From: Warburgia ugandensis
Lineage: Eukaryota > Streptophyta > Magnoliopsida > Canellales > Canellaceae
Direction of reading: 5' to 3'
Assembly: GCA_035236585.1 (NCBI GenBank)
Contig: CP141126.1
Span: forward strand, 65,821,414-65,885,413
Length of the DNA: 64,000 nt
A program made the translations under genes and the position numbers. This document shows positions 1 to 11,103 of this stretch, in pieces. Under the pieces are notes generated by a model. That model saw nothing but the letters and a program-made list of their open reading frames with translations, was not told where the DNA came from and searched no databases. The first letter of the stretch is position 1; each line of letters starts with the position of its first letter.

Positions 1-1428
1 TTTCTATTCTATATCTAAGTGGGAATGGTTCCCCATAAGGACACCACTTGGACGTATCCAAGGGTTTTAGGTCCAAAGATGGTGGGTGCTTTATTGAGGG
101 TGTGGGGATAGATTTAGATAGTGGGAGTAGTTCTACATAAGGACCCCACTTGGAGGTATCCATGATTGGTGTAACAGCTAAAAGATTGTTTACCTCCTCA
201 ATAGACTTGTCTATATCAAATTCTCCCTTAAAGTGCATGAGACAAGCCTCTAGTGAGTTAGAGATGGACAATGGTTTATGAATCTCATTAATTAGACTCT
301 TAATCAAGTTGACATCACATGAATCATAGAGGTCTAAATGTTGTTGATCGACATTAAAGACATTAAGCTTAACCTTCATGTTGTCGAATGACAATATTAT
401 TACACCATTCCTCTAGTTAATAATGGCATTGGACATTGCCAAGAATGGACATCCAAGGATGATTGGGATCTAACTACTAGGATCAGATACAGGTTAGGTG
501 TCTAATATAATGAAATCAATAGAATAATAAAACTTATCTACTTGTATCAAGACATCTTCAAGAAAACCACGAGGTATTTTGATAGATCTTTCCACTAATT
601 GGAGTGTGATAGTGGTTGGTTTTAACTCACTGAGTTTTAGTTGCTCATAGACAGAGTATGGCAACAAGTTAACATTAACTCCTAAGTCAAGTAATGCCTT
701 ATCTATGAAATTATCTCCAATGATGCAAGTAATTGTAGGACATCTTAGGTCTCTAAACTTTGGTGGGGACTTGTGTTGAATCAGAGAGCTTACCTACTCA
801 ATGAGGAAACCTTTCTTTTGTACATTCACCTTTCTTTTTACTGTGCAGAGCTCTTTTAAGAACTTAGCATAGGCAGGGATGTCTTTAATTACATTGAGCA
901 ATGGTATTTTAATTTGTACATGCTTAAATACCTCCATTAACTCATTGAAGTTTGTTCCCTTTCTAGTTGCATTCAGTAATTGAGGAAAAGGGGCTTTAGG
1001 CACATAGGTTACCTCCACTGTAGGTTCTATAGGATTTTTCTATCTCTTCGCTTTTTCTTGTGTTTTGGATGGGGGGATTTACGGATGGTCCCCCTTGGTG
1101 GTTATTCTTTGATCAAGACAAATTGAGATGCCTAGCCCATCCAGAGTTGTAGGTCTTAGAATATGGGTTGTCACTAGGTTGGCGATATGCATTCAATGCA
1201 TTCGCTTGATCTACAAGATATTAAGGGAATACTTTATTAGATAGACAGGCTGAAGTTAAATGAGATGGACTAGAACAAGTAGGGCGGACATCTTGTGGAG
1301 GTTTATGGGATAATGTAGCAGCCATGAAAGATTGAAACATAGTTTCAAGTTTGTCCATTCTTCCACCTAATTTTTTAGCAATAGGGTCTACCTTATGGGA
1401 TTGATCATCATGCACTCCTATCTCATAG
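1..1428 (-). pseudogene. Athila/Tat-like gypsy gag C-terminus, protease and start of pol (distal half)
   Basis: Read on the minus strand, this is the continuation of the gag-pol in 11104-11760. Near 1428 it enters at gag residues GGR|YEIG and runs through a gag spacer containing DNPYSKTYNSGW (about 1150-1190), then a gag/protease linker with IPAYAKFLKELC (about 850-890). A retropepsin-like domain follows at about 395-700, with ALLDLGVNVNLLP around 676-699 (D-L-G replacing the usual D-T/S-G, as is common in this plant lineage), then PRGFLEDVLIQVDKFYY and IILGCPFLAMSNA. Positions 1-240 hold the protease-to-RT linker. In-frame stops (for example near 794 and 1221) and frame changes show it is dead. 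The remaining pol and 3' LTR lie beyond base 1. Lineage rests on protein motifs and the Asp-type primer site at 12805-12826; Athila versus Tat/Ogre is not resolved. Confidence 0.8.
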
Positions 1429-3821
1429 TGTAATGACTCCAATTTTGTAATATTGAAATTCCAAGTTTAGCAATGAAAAGTTCAATTTTTAAAGAAAAGG
1501 GCATTTTGGTCATTTCACTATTCACCTTGACTGAACCCAGAAATTTGGTCCTAAAAATTGTGTCATTAGATGTGTCTCAGAAAAAGGAATCCAACGAGAC
1601 CAAAATCACCAAAAACGGAGTTAAAATGAGCAAGATATGGCCCTTTGAAGTTCAGGGGCAAAATTATAAAATTTACAAAAACGGTTTAACCTGCAAAACA
1701 CAGGGGCCCGTTTTGATACGGGCACCCCTTCATCTTCAACCTCTAGACGGTTCTAGAACAGCGGTGATTGGAGGAGAAATCACCCATAGTCCTAGGCTCA
1801 GTTTCCTTAGGTTTTTGCATGAAAATCCATGGGGAATAGGCCTCTAGGGAGTCACCAAGGACCCTGGGACATCCCTGGGGCCGCACTGGTTCCTCAGGGA
1901 TGAACCAAGGCATCTCAAGGATGCCCCAGTCTGCCAACGACTGAAACGCCCTAGACGGACGAGACACGTCGAACGCATCTGAGAGGAAACCAACGGGCGC
2001 GTCTGTAGACGCGCCCGCTAAAGAGGAAGACGGGCGGAGAGTACCAAACGTTTCCAGACGCACCGCTGAGGCACACACCGCAGACACGTAGCGCGCTACT
2101 ACTGTGGGTTCTTTTCATTCCTTAAGGAAGCTAGGGCGCATGACGTAGTCGCTCAGCGCCCTAGCATTCTGTTTTTTTCATTCTTAAGACTCTATGTACA
2201 TACGACACTAAAACACTTATAACTTGAGATCTAGAGCTCCCATTGAGGCACCGCAAAAGTCGTTGTGTCCATGTCGACAACGCGGACACATCCAAACTAT
2301 AAAATCCCTGATCAAGGCCCAATCAAGGGTGGACATGACCCTTAGAATAGGATGGTGGCGCGTGGCCACTAGAACTTTGGAAAACTAAGGATACCAAGGC
2401 CCAATTAGGACCTTAGGACACCCATAGGCATAGGGATGGACCCCTAATGCCTAAGTAATAAGACCAATTACTCTAAAACCCATAAAAGATAGGCCAAACT
2501 AACCTTGATTCCCCAAACCATGATCAAGAGCGTCCGAGGACAAAAGGGTTAGCGCAACCTAGCCAGGTAGGTGCTCTATTACCATTATATTCTTTTAAAA
2601 GAACTATTATTGTTTTGAGAACATATGTTTTAAATATATGACTTGATTTGCATGACTTAATTTAGCATGTATGATAAATGCTTTGTACATAGCCATGTTT
2701 TCTAAATGATTGCATATACATTATGCACATATGTGTTTTGCAAACAAGTGCATACATTGCATGATTTAAGTACTTGCAAAGCTTGCATGTCCTTGAGGGT
2801 TGCCAAAAGACGCTGGAGTGCCGAGGGCTAGGCAGTTGTGAGGGACCCAAAGAGGACAGGTTTTAAAAAAAGGTTTTGGCTCATTAAGTCTTATGTGATT
2901 TGGGCAAGTAAGCCCATGGGTGCTATGCCGAGGGGTCTGAGTTGGCCACCCGGCCTCTACCACTATTAGGTGGATGGGTACCACGCCCAAAAAGAGGCAA
3001 GTCCCTACGTCGACTGCATGTGGTACAGGGGGCTACCATTGGTGTCACGGCATTGGGTCGACGTGTCATAGGCCTCGTGGAGGCTATGACCGAGTGTCCT
3101 TAGGTACCCGGGGACCACAAGGCGAGGAGGTCGTGGGCATTGTGGACCTTATGGTTTGATGATTTATGTGCATTGCATATGGCATGATATGAGGTTGGTC
3201 GACCATACCATACTAGAGATCCATGAGTTGGACTCCATGAAGCATCTATTGCATATCATGATGTTATCATATATATATATATGATACTTTCAATTTTGGA
3301 TTATGCGATCCTTTTAAGTCATTAGTATTTCAGTTTGATAACAGATTCTTATACTGATATTGAGCGTGAGTATTTAGACATGCACATGTTTTGAATGAGC
3401 ATATGATTTTAAAATATCTCATGCATTATAAAACTAGTAGTGATAGGCTCCTACTGAGTATAGTATATACTCACCCGATCCTCAATATTTTTCAAATACA
3501 AAGTAAATACTTAAAGGCAAGGAATGTTTGTACTAGGAGACACAGACTAAGTACAAGTAAGTAAACCCCTATCTTATCTTTCAATGTTACTTGATTGTAG
3601 TTACTCTCCAATAGCTGGGGCTGTGACTAACACTTTCTTGGGAATAATATTGATTTAAACTTTGCCATGCCTAAATAATTTGAGAATATGTTTTGACACT
3701 CAAGGTTTTTATGAAAGATTGTTTTCCAAACGAAAAAGATTTTCATGCATCTCATACTTATAAAACTAGAGATCTCGCCTTTTTATCAAAATTGCATCAT
3801 ACAAAAACCCGGGTCATGACA
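1429..3821 (+). repeat. 5' LTR of family A element (2393 bp, promoter-less)
   Basis: It matches the 3' LTR at 8380-11098 almost throughout, with scattered mostly transition differences. It differs by two structural changes: it lacks 216 bp that in the 3' LTR sit between two TCACC repeats (junction at 1780-1784), and it has a single copy of a 113-bp segment that is doubled in the 3' LTR. The missing 216 bp contain the only clear TATA box of the family. A CpG-rich palindrome lies at 1994-2017 and a hairpin at 3455-3473. Short ORFs inside are chance frames. Confidence 0.95.
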
Positions 3822-3823
3822 GT

Positions 3824-3835
3824 TGGTATCAGAGC
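3824..3835 (+). promoter_or_regulatory. Primer-binding site of family A (initiator Met tRNA)
   Basis: TGGTATCAGAGC is complementary to the 3' end of plant initiator methionine tRNA and lies two bases after the 5' LTR end (3821). It primes minus-strand cDNA synthesis. Confidence 0.92.
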
Positions 3836-3962
3836 TAGGTTTTAACATTACTCATAGCCCAGTTATGAGGAGAATAACTTATAATCAAGTTTCATCCATG
3901 AAAGAGTGAGGGGTAATAGGATAACACAAACTGAGATTTGGTAAATTGCCTTGTGATTACAG

Positions 3963-4463
3963 ATGCCTAGGAAGAAGGGAAGCAGTGCTCCAAGACCTGA
4001 AGCCCCACCAGTGGACTCCACTGGGTCGGGCAACGGGATGGCTGAGTTATTCCAACAATTCTTACAGAACATGGGACAATACATGAATAGTCAATGCCAA
4101 ACTCCTACCCCCCGAGATCCTTCCCCTGATAAAGCAATAGATAGGACTGAGGTTCAGTTAGAAAGGTTTCAGAAACTAGCTCCCTCATTCACAGGAGAAG
4201 ATGAAGCATCTACAGCTGAAAAATGGTTAATTGATATTGAAAAGATATTTAAGGCCATGAACATAGCTGAAGAAAGAAAAGTACTCATGGCCACATTTGT
4301 GTTTAGAGGAGAGGCTACATTTTGGTGGGAAACAGCAAAAAGAACTTATTTTGATCACCAAGAAACAATAGGATGGGAAGAGTTTAAAAAGGTCTTTAAC
4401 GATAAATATTATCCTAAACATATAAGGAAACAGAAGGAAAAGGAATTTATGGACTTAGAATAA
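3963..4463 (+). pseudogene. Family A gag, N-terminal and capsid part
   Basis: 166 codons from the ATG at 3963, the first Met after the primer site in a frame that continues into gag. The capsid region (about residues 60-160) has the gag signature WLIDIEKIF, ATFWWETAKRTYF and WEEFKKVFNDKYYP. It ends at TAA (4461-4463) at a point where the frame simply continues into [12 protein letters not shown]; the neighbouring family D gag has Q (RQGNLS) here, so the stop is most simply a C-to-T change of a CAA codon. The product would be the particle-forming Gag. Confidence 0.9.
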
Positions 4464-4469
4464 GGAAAT

Positions 4470-6260
4470 ATGACCATCCAACAGTATGAAAGTAGATTCA
4501 TCAGCCTCCGAAGATTTGCACCACGCGCTTGTGATGATGAGGAAGATGCGGCTGAAAGATTTGTAGATGGACCCAACCTAAGACTCAGGAACAGAGTTCT
4601 AGGTTTCCAACCTTCCACCGTAGCCAAAGCCATAGAGATGGCCTCGCTATACGAAAAAGATTATCAAAGAAACCAGGCAATAAGAGAAACTAAGAACATC
4701 AACACCATGAGGAACAAAGGAAAGAGACACTTTCAATCATCTGGACCTAGGGCACCTTTCAAGAAGCCGTTTGAAAACAAAGGAAGAAGACCAGACTGGA
4801 AGGCATGCCCTAGGTGTAACAGAAATCATCCAGGCAAACCATGTCCCACTTTCAACATCACTTGCTATAGTTGTGGAGAATTAGGACATTTTTCTAGTAA
4901 CTGTCCAAAAAGGAAAGTACAAGAGCGTAAAGAAGATCAAGTTCCAAAAAGCCAAGGACGTGTCTTTGCCCTCACTTCCAGTCAAGCCCAAGCTTCAAAT
5001 GCAGTTGTTGAAGGTATTCTTTCTATCTCTGATACACCTGCAAAAGTTCTATTTGATACAGGCTCTGCTCATTCTTTCATATCCCGGGAATTTGCATCAT
5101 CCTTGGACATTATACCACAGGACCTAGACTTCACTCTAGAAGTCATGACTCTTGTAGGCCAGGCACTTCCCACCTATTCTTATCTCCAGGATGTCCCCAT
5201 TTTGATTAAGGACCATTTGTTACATGCCAACCTTATCCACTTAGATATGAATGACTTCGACATCATCCTAGGTATGGACTGGCTAGCCTTTCATCAAGCC
5301 TTTGTTGATTGCCGCCAGAAACGTGTCACTTTTACCCTACCTAATGGAGACACTTTCACCCTCCAAGGAAGAAAGGATTATTCTGGAGCGTGCGTTATTT
5401 CTGCCTTTAAAGAAGTTAAGAACATTGCTCAAGGATGCCCCTTCTTCTTAGCCAAGATTGAATCTGTCGAGAGTCCCCAACTAAAGTTAGAGGATGTCGA
5501 GGTTGTCCGAGAATTTCTTGACGTGTTCCTTGAGGACTTACCAGGTCTACCTCCACCAAGGGAAATTGAGTTCATCATTGGCCTTATACCTGGTACTTCC
5601 CCCATTTCCAAAGCTCCTTACCGAATGGCTCCTGCAGAACTAAGAGAACTGAAGACCCAGTTACAGGAACTACTTGACAAAGGGTTCATACAACCTAGCA
5701 TATCTCCGTGGGGAGCTCCAGTCCTTTTTGTTAAGAAAAAGGATGGCTCCATGAGATTGTGCGTAGACTATCAGATGCTGAATAGGGTCACCATTAAAAA
5801 TAAGTACCCTCTTCCCCGAATCGATGATCTTTTCGATCAACTTCAGTTAGTTAAAGTCTTCTCTAAGATTGATCTACGATCAGGGTACCATCAACTTCGA
5901 GTTAGAGAAGAAGATATCCACAAGACAACCTTCAGGACTCGATACGGCCATTATGAATTTAGAGTGATGTCCTTTGATTTGACTAATGCTCCAGCTGCGT
6001 TTATGGACCTCATGAATAGGGTGTTCAAGGAGTACTTAGATAAATTCATCATAGTGTTTGTGGATGATATCTTAATATATTCTGAAACTCCTGAAGACCA
6101 TATGGAACATTTAAGGATAACATTAAACACCCTACGAGCACACAAGCTATATGCAAAATTCAGTAAGTGTGAGGTTTGGCTGGAAAAGGTTAATTTCTTA
6201 GGACACATTATTTCTCAAGATGGCATAGCTGTTGACCCTACTAAGGTTGAATCAGTATAG
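4470..6260 (+). pseudogene. Family A gag C-terminus, zinc knuckle, protease and reverse transcriptase
   Basis: A 596-codon open segment in the same frame as the preceding gag. Order: end of the capsid; CCHC zinc knuckle with Cys132, Cys135, His140, Cys145 (4863-4904); retropepsin with [10 protein letters not shown], active Asp at residue 196 (5055); RT from about residue 365 with [42 protein letters not shown] and the catalytic FVDD box (residues 530-533). It ends at TAG (6258-6260) just before the RT thumb, which continues as [21 protein letters not shown] in the same frame, so this is a nonsense mutation, not a real end. The RT active site is intact; function would need the rest of pol. Confidence 0.93.
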
Positions 6261-6773
6261 AACTGGGAAAGACCTAAGACAGGCACAGAAATAAGAAGCT
6301 TCTTAGGACTTGCCGGATATTACAGGAGATTCATCGAAGGTTTTTCACAAATGGCTTTACCTCTAACTAAGTTGACCAGGAAAGACACAAGATTTGAATG
6401 GAGTGATAAATGTGAGGAAAACTTCCAAGAACTAAAAAGAAGGTTGACTACCACACCTGTCCTTACCTTACCTTCAGGAAGTGGCAGATTTAAGATATAC
6501 AGCGATGCCTCGCAACAAGGGCTAGGCTGCGTACTTATGCAACATGGGAAGGTAATCTCTTATGCTTCTCGACAACTCAAGAATCATGAAGTCAATTACC
6601 CAACCCATGACTTGGAATTAGCAAACATAGTCTTTGCCTTGCGAATATGGAGACATTATTTATATGGGGAAAAGTTTGAAGTTTTTACAGATCACAAGAG
6701 TCTTAAATATATCTTTTCCCAACAAGACTTAAACATGCGACAAAGAAGATGTATGGAATACTTAAAAGACTGA
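6261..6773 (+). pseudogene. Family A RT thumb and RNase H
   Basis: It continues in frame after the TAG at 6258. The RT connection [13 protein letters not shown] precedes RNase H, which shows the catalytic residues of the family: Asp in [12 protein letters not shown] (about 6500), Glu in [12 protein letters not shown] and Asp in [11 protein letters not shown]. At 6772-6773 the frame is lost: relative to the expected KDYDFSIHYHP, about two bases are missing, producing TGA. RNase H removes the RNA strand of the hybrid during cDNA synthesis. Confidence 0.9.
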
Positions 6774-8119
6774 CTTCTCCATTCATTATCACCCTGAAAA
6801 AGCTAATGTGGTAGCTGATGCATTAAGCAGAAAAACCCAAGGGATGTGTGCAAGTTTATTAACTAAGAGATGGAAGCTACTACAAGAAGTAATCACATGG
6901 AAACCAGACATAAGTAAGCACAAGATCATCATGGTAGGACTAACAATAAAGTCGGCTGTTAATGAAAAAGTTAAGCAAGAACAGAAAGGAGATCCAGATA
7001 TACAAGCTTTCATAGAAAAACCAGGATTTACAAAAAGGGAAGATGGTAGCGTTTACATGCAAGGAAGATTAGTGGTACCGGCTAATGAAGAGTTAAGACA
7101 AGAAATCTTAAAAGAGGCTCATCGGTCCAAGTATACAATACACCCAGGAGGGACTAAGATGTATCAAGACTTAAAGAAACAATATTGGTGGGATGGTATG
7201 AAAAGAGACAGAGGAATTTGTGGCAAAGTGTTTAACATGTCAACAAGTAAAGGCTGAACATCAAAGACTTGCGGGATTTTTACAACCCCTTGAGTTACCC
7301 GAATGGAAATGGGACCATATCACAATGGACTTCATCGTAGGGCTACCCAAGACCTTTAAGGGTCATGACATGATCTGGGTAATTGTTGATAGATTAACTA
7401 AGACAACCCATTTCCTTCCTATACGTCATACCCAATCCACTGACAGCCTATCTCAGCTATACATCAAAGAGATAGTAAGTCTACATGGTATACCCCTAGT
7501 ATCACTTCAGATAGGGATAGCCGCTTCACTTCGTAACTCTGGAAGTCTGTCCAAAAATCCTTAGGATCTTCCTTAAATTATAGCACAGCCTTCCATCCAT
7601 AGACCGATGGACAGTCAGAGCGCACAATCCAGATAGTCGAAGATATGTTGCGAACTTGTGCCCTTGATTGGAAGCAAAGCTGGGATGAAAACCTACCGCT
7701 AGTCGAGTTTGCGTACAACAATAGCTTTCAGTCAAGCATTGGCATGGCTCCATACGAGGCTCTCTATGGGAGACCTTGTCGATCACCCACCAATTGGAGT
7801 GAAGTTGGAGCGTCCAGGGTGCTCTAGTCCAAGCTGGTAGAGCAATGTGCCGAAAAGGTCAAACTCATAAGAAGCCGCCTCCTCACAGCTCAAAGCCGCC
7901 AAAAGAGCTATGCTGATCGAAGGAGGAGACCACGTTTTCCTGAAGATATCTCCCACTAAAGGAGTTATGAGGTTCGGTATCAAAGGCAAGCTTAGTCCGT
8001 GTTACATAGGACCTTTCGAAATCCTAGAGAAAGTGGGAAAAGTGGCCTACAGGATCGCACTACCCCCTCAGCTATCTGAAGTGCATAACGTATTCCATGC
8101 TAAGGAGGTACGTGCCTGA
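6774..8119 (+). pseudogene. Family A integrase with GPY/F module (several frameshifts)
   Basis: The linker ANVVADALSRK (about 6806-6835) is followed by an integrase HHCC finger: AHRSKYTIHPGG (about 7118-7150), then CLTCQQVK after a frameshift near 7207. The core has catalytic Asp in MDFIVGLP (about 7327); a frameshift near 7497 moves the second Asp (SDRDSRFTS) to another frame; the Glu in DGQSERTIQI (about 7608-7640) is also present. YNNSFQSSIGMAPYEALYGRPC follows at 7705-7780. The GPY/F-like module GDHVFLKISPTKG...GPFEILEKVG lies at 7925-8030. Stops near 7562 and 7827 and frame changes near 7905 and 8095 make this a clear pseudogene. Integrase would insert the cDNA in the nucleus. Confidence 0.9.
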
Positions 8120-8330
8120 CCCTGCTCATATCATCAACCAGGTACCCATAGAGTTGAAGGAGGATCTCAAGCTAGAGATAAGACCAGTTGAGGTTCGTGA
8201 TCATAAGAATAAGAAGCTGCGGAACAAGGACATACCCTTAGTCAAAGTTTTGTGGAGAAATGCGCACATGGAAGAAGAGACTTCGGAACCGGATTCAGAA
8301 ATGCGAGAAAAGTACCCCGAGATCTTTTGA
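8097..8330 (+). pseudogene. Family A C-terminal chromodomain-like tail
   Basis: After a frame change, LRRYVPDPAH, RPVEVRDHKNKKLRNK, IPLVKVLWRN and a Glu-rich end (EMREKYPEIF) match the C-terminal CR/chromodomain region of Tekay/Del-type plant chromoviruses, thought to tether integrase to particular chromatin. The pol frame ends at the TGA at 8328-8330. Fifty bases later comes the polypurine tract and LTR. Confidence 0.85.
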
Positions 8331-8366
8331 CTGTATATAGTAGAACTTCGGGGGTAAAATTCCCCT

Positions 8367-8379
8367 AAGGGGGTAAGAA
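8367..8379 (+). promoter_or_regulatory. Polypurine tract of family A
   Basis: The purine-rich AAGGGGGTAAGAA lies immediately before the 3' LTR (8380). It primes plus-strand DNA synthesis. Confidence 0.85.
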
Positions 8380-8804
8380 TGTAATGACTCCAATATTGTA
8401 ATATTGAAATTCCAAGTTTAGCAATGAAAAGTTCAGTTTTTAAAGAAAAGGGCATTTTGGTCATTTCACTATTCACCTTGACTGAACCCATAAATTTGGT
8501 CCTAAAAATGGTTCCATTAGATGCATCTCAGAAAAAGGAATCCAACGAGACCAAAATCACCCAAAACGGAGTTAAAATGAGCAAGATATGACCCTTTGAA
8601 GTTTAGGGGCAAAATTGTAAATTTTACAAAACGGTTTAACCTGCAAATCACAGGGGCTCATTTTGATACGGGCACCCCTTCATCTTCAACTGCTAGAGGG
8701 TTCTAGAAAGGAGGTGATTGGAGGAGAAATCACCGCCATTCTGGAGGTTTCTCCACCGCCATTCAAAGGCGGTGAGAGCCCCCTCCCGAACCCTCTCTTA
8801 GCTC

Positions 8805-8812
8805 TATAAATA
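8805..8812 (+). promoter_or_regulatory. TATA box of family A LTR
   Basis: TATAAATA lies in the context GCTCTATAAATAGAGC, about 425 bases into the 3' LTR; transcripts would start some 30 bases downstream. The same box is present in the solo LTR (49156-49163, minus strand) and absent from the 5' LTR. Confidence 0.75.
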
Positions 8813-9749
8813 GAGCTCTTGGGCGCCTCTAATGGAAGCCCAAAACATTGAAGAGAAACCGTTGCGGAGCAGTGACCAAGAGGAGCAAACGTGGAGAGAA
8901 AACCAGCCACGAAGCAGGTACGCCCAAAAACTCCCCAAACCCATCTCACCCATAGTCCTAGGCTCAGTTTCCCTAGGTTTTTGCAAGAAAATCCATGGGG
9001 AATAGGCCTCTAGGGAGTCACCAAGGACCCTGGGACGTCCCCAGGGCCGCACTGGTTCCTCAGGGATGAACCAGGGCATCTCAAGGATGCCCCGGTCTGC
9101 CAACGACTGAAACACCCCAGACGGACGATACGCGTCAAACGTGTCTGAGAGGAAACCAACGGGTGCGTCCGTAGACGTGCCCACTAAAGAGGAAGACGGA
9201 CGGAGAGTACCACGCATTTGCAGATGCACCCGCTGAGGCGTACGCCGCAGACACGCAGTGTGCTAGTGCTGCAGGTTCTTTTCGTTCCTTAAGGAAGCCA
9301 GGGGCACGACGTGGTCGCGCAACGCCCTAGCATTCCGTTTTTTTCATTCTTAAGACTCTATGTACATACGACACTAAAACGCTTATAACGTGAGATCTAG
9401 AGCTCCGATTGAGGTACCGCAAAAGGCGTTGTGTCTGTGTCGACGACACGAACACATCCAAACTATAAAATCCCTGATCAAGGCCCAATCAAAGGTGGGC
9501 ATGACCCTTAGAATAGGATGGTAGCACGTGGCCACTAGAACTTTGGAAAACTAAGGATACCAAGGCCCAATTAGGACCTTAGGACACCCATAGGCATAGG
9601 GATGGACCCCTAATGCCTAGGTAATAAGACCAATTACTCGAAAACCCATAAAAGATAGGCCAAACTAACCTTGATTCCCCAAACCATGATCAGAAGCATC
9701 CGAGGACAAAAGGGATAGCGCGACCTAGCCAGGTAGGTGCTCTATCACT

Positions 9750-9975
9750 ACTAGATTCTTTTAAAAGAACTATTATTGTTTTGAGAACATATGTTTTAAA
9801 TATATGACTTGATTTACATGACTTAATTCAGCATGCATGATAAATGCTTTGTACATAGCCATACTAGATTCTTTTAAAAGAACTATTATTGTTTTGAGAA
9901 CATATGTTTTAAATATATGACTTGATTTACATGACTTAATTCAGCATGCATGATAAATGCTTTGTACATAGCCAT
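9750..9975 (+). repeat. 113-bp tandem duplication inside the 3' LTR
   Basis: Two adjacent, near-identical copies beginning ACTAGATTCTTTTAAAAG and ending ACATAGCCAT, at 9750-9862 and 9863-9975. The 5' LTR has one copy (about 2586-2702). The duplication therefore arose after, or during, insertion. Confidence 0.92.
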
Positions 9976-11103
9976 GTTTTGTAAATGATTGCATATACAT
10001 TATGCACATATGTGTTTTGCAAACAAGTGCATACATTGCATGATTTAGGTACTTGCAAAGATTGCATGTCCTTGAGGGTTGCCAAAAGACGCTGGAGTGC
10101 CGAGGGCTAGGCAGTTGTGAGGGACCCAAAGAGGACAGGTTTTAAAAAAATGTTTTGGCTTATTAAGTCTTATGTGATTTGGGCAAGTAAGCCCGTGGGT
10201 GCTATGCCGAGGGGTCTGGGTTGGCCACTCGGACTCTACCACTATTAGGTGGATGGGTACCACGCCCATAAAGAGGCAAGTCCCTACGTCGACTGCATGT
10301 GCTATAGGGGGCTACCACTGGTGTCATGGCACTGGGTCGACGTGTCATAGGCCCCGTGGAGGCTATGACCGAGTGTCCTCAGGTACCCGGGGACCACACG
10401 GCGAGGAGGTTGTAGGCATAGTGAACCCTATGGTTTGATGATTTATGTGCATTGCATATGGCATGATATGAGGTTGGTCGACCATACCATACTAGAGATC
10501 CATGAGTTGGACTCCATGAAGCATCTATTGCATATCATGATGTTATCATATATATATATGATACTTTCAATTTTGGATTATGCGATCCTTTTAAGTCATT
10601 AGTATTTCAGTTTGATAACAGATTCTTATACTGATATTAAGCTTGAGTATTTAGACATGCACATGTTTTGAATGAGCATATGATTTTAAAACATCTCATG
10701 CATTATAAAACTAGTAGTGATAGGATCCTACTGAGTATAGTATATACTCACCCAATCCTCAACATTTTTCAGATACAAAGTAAATACTTAAAGGCAAGGA
10801 ACGTTTGTACTAGGAGACACAGACTAAGTACAAGTAAGTAAAACCCTATCTTATCTTTCAATGTTACTTGATTGTAGTTACTCTCCAATAGCTGAGGCTG
10901 TGACTAACACTTTATTGGGAATAATATTGATTTAAACTTTGCCATGACTAAATAATTTGAGAATATGTTTTGACACTCGGGGTTTTTATGAAAGATTGTT
11001 TTCCAAACGAAAAAGATTTTCATGCATCTCATACTTATAAAACTAGAGATCTCGCCTTTTTATCAAAATTGCATCATATAAAAACCCGGGTCGTGACACA
11101 TAG

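Larger units (their letters stand above)
1429..11098 (+). mobile_element. Complete family A LTR retrotransposon (Ty3/gypsy, Tekay/Del-like chromovirus)
   Basis: This 9.67-kb element has both LTRs, primer site, gag, protease, RT, RNase H, integrase, a C-terminal chromodomain-like tail and a polypurine tract, in chromovirus order. It is flanked by a perfect 5-bp target duplication CATAG (1424-1428 and 11099-11103) and inserted into the gag of a minus-strand Athila/Tat-like element. The LTRs begin TGTAATGACTCC and end GGGTC(A/G)TGACA. The coding region is interrupted by at least two nonsense codons and several frameshifts, so the copy is non-autonomous. A solo LTR of the same family lies at 46962-49591. 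Confidence 0.96.
8380..11098 (+). repeat. 3' LTR of family A element (2719 bp)
   Basis: The fuller of the two LTRs. It keeps the 216-bp promoter segment (8735-8950) absent from the 5' LTR, and a 113-bp segment is tandemly doubled (9750-9862 and 9863-9975). A decayed version of the CpG palindrome is at 9160-9183 and the conserved hairpin at 10732-10750. The LTR end ...TCGTGACA is followed by the target duplication CATAG. Confidence 0.95.
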
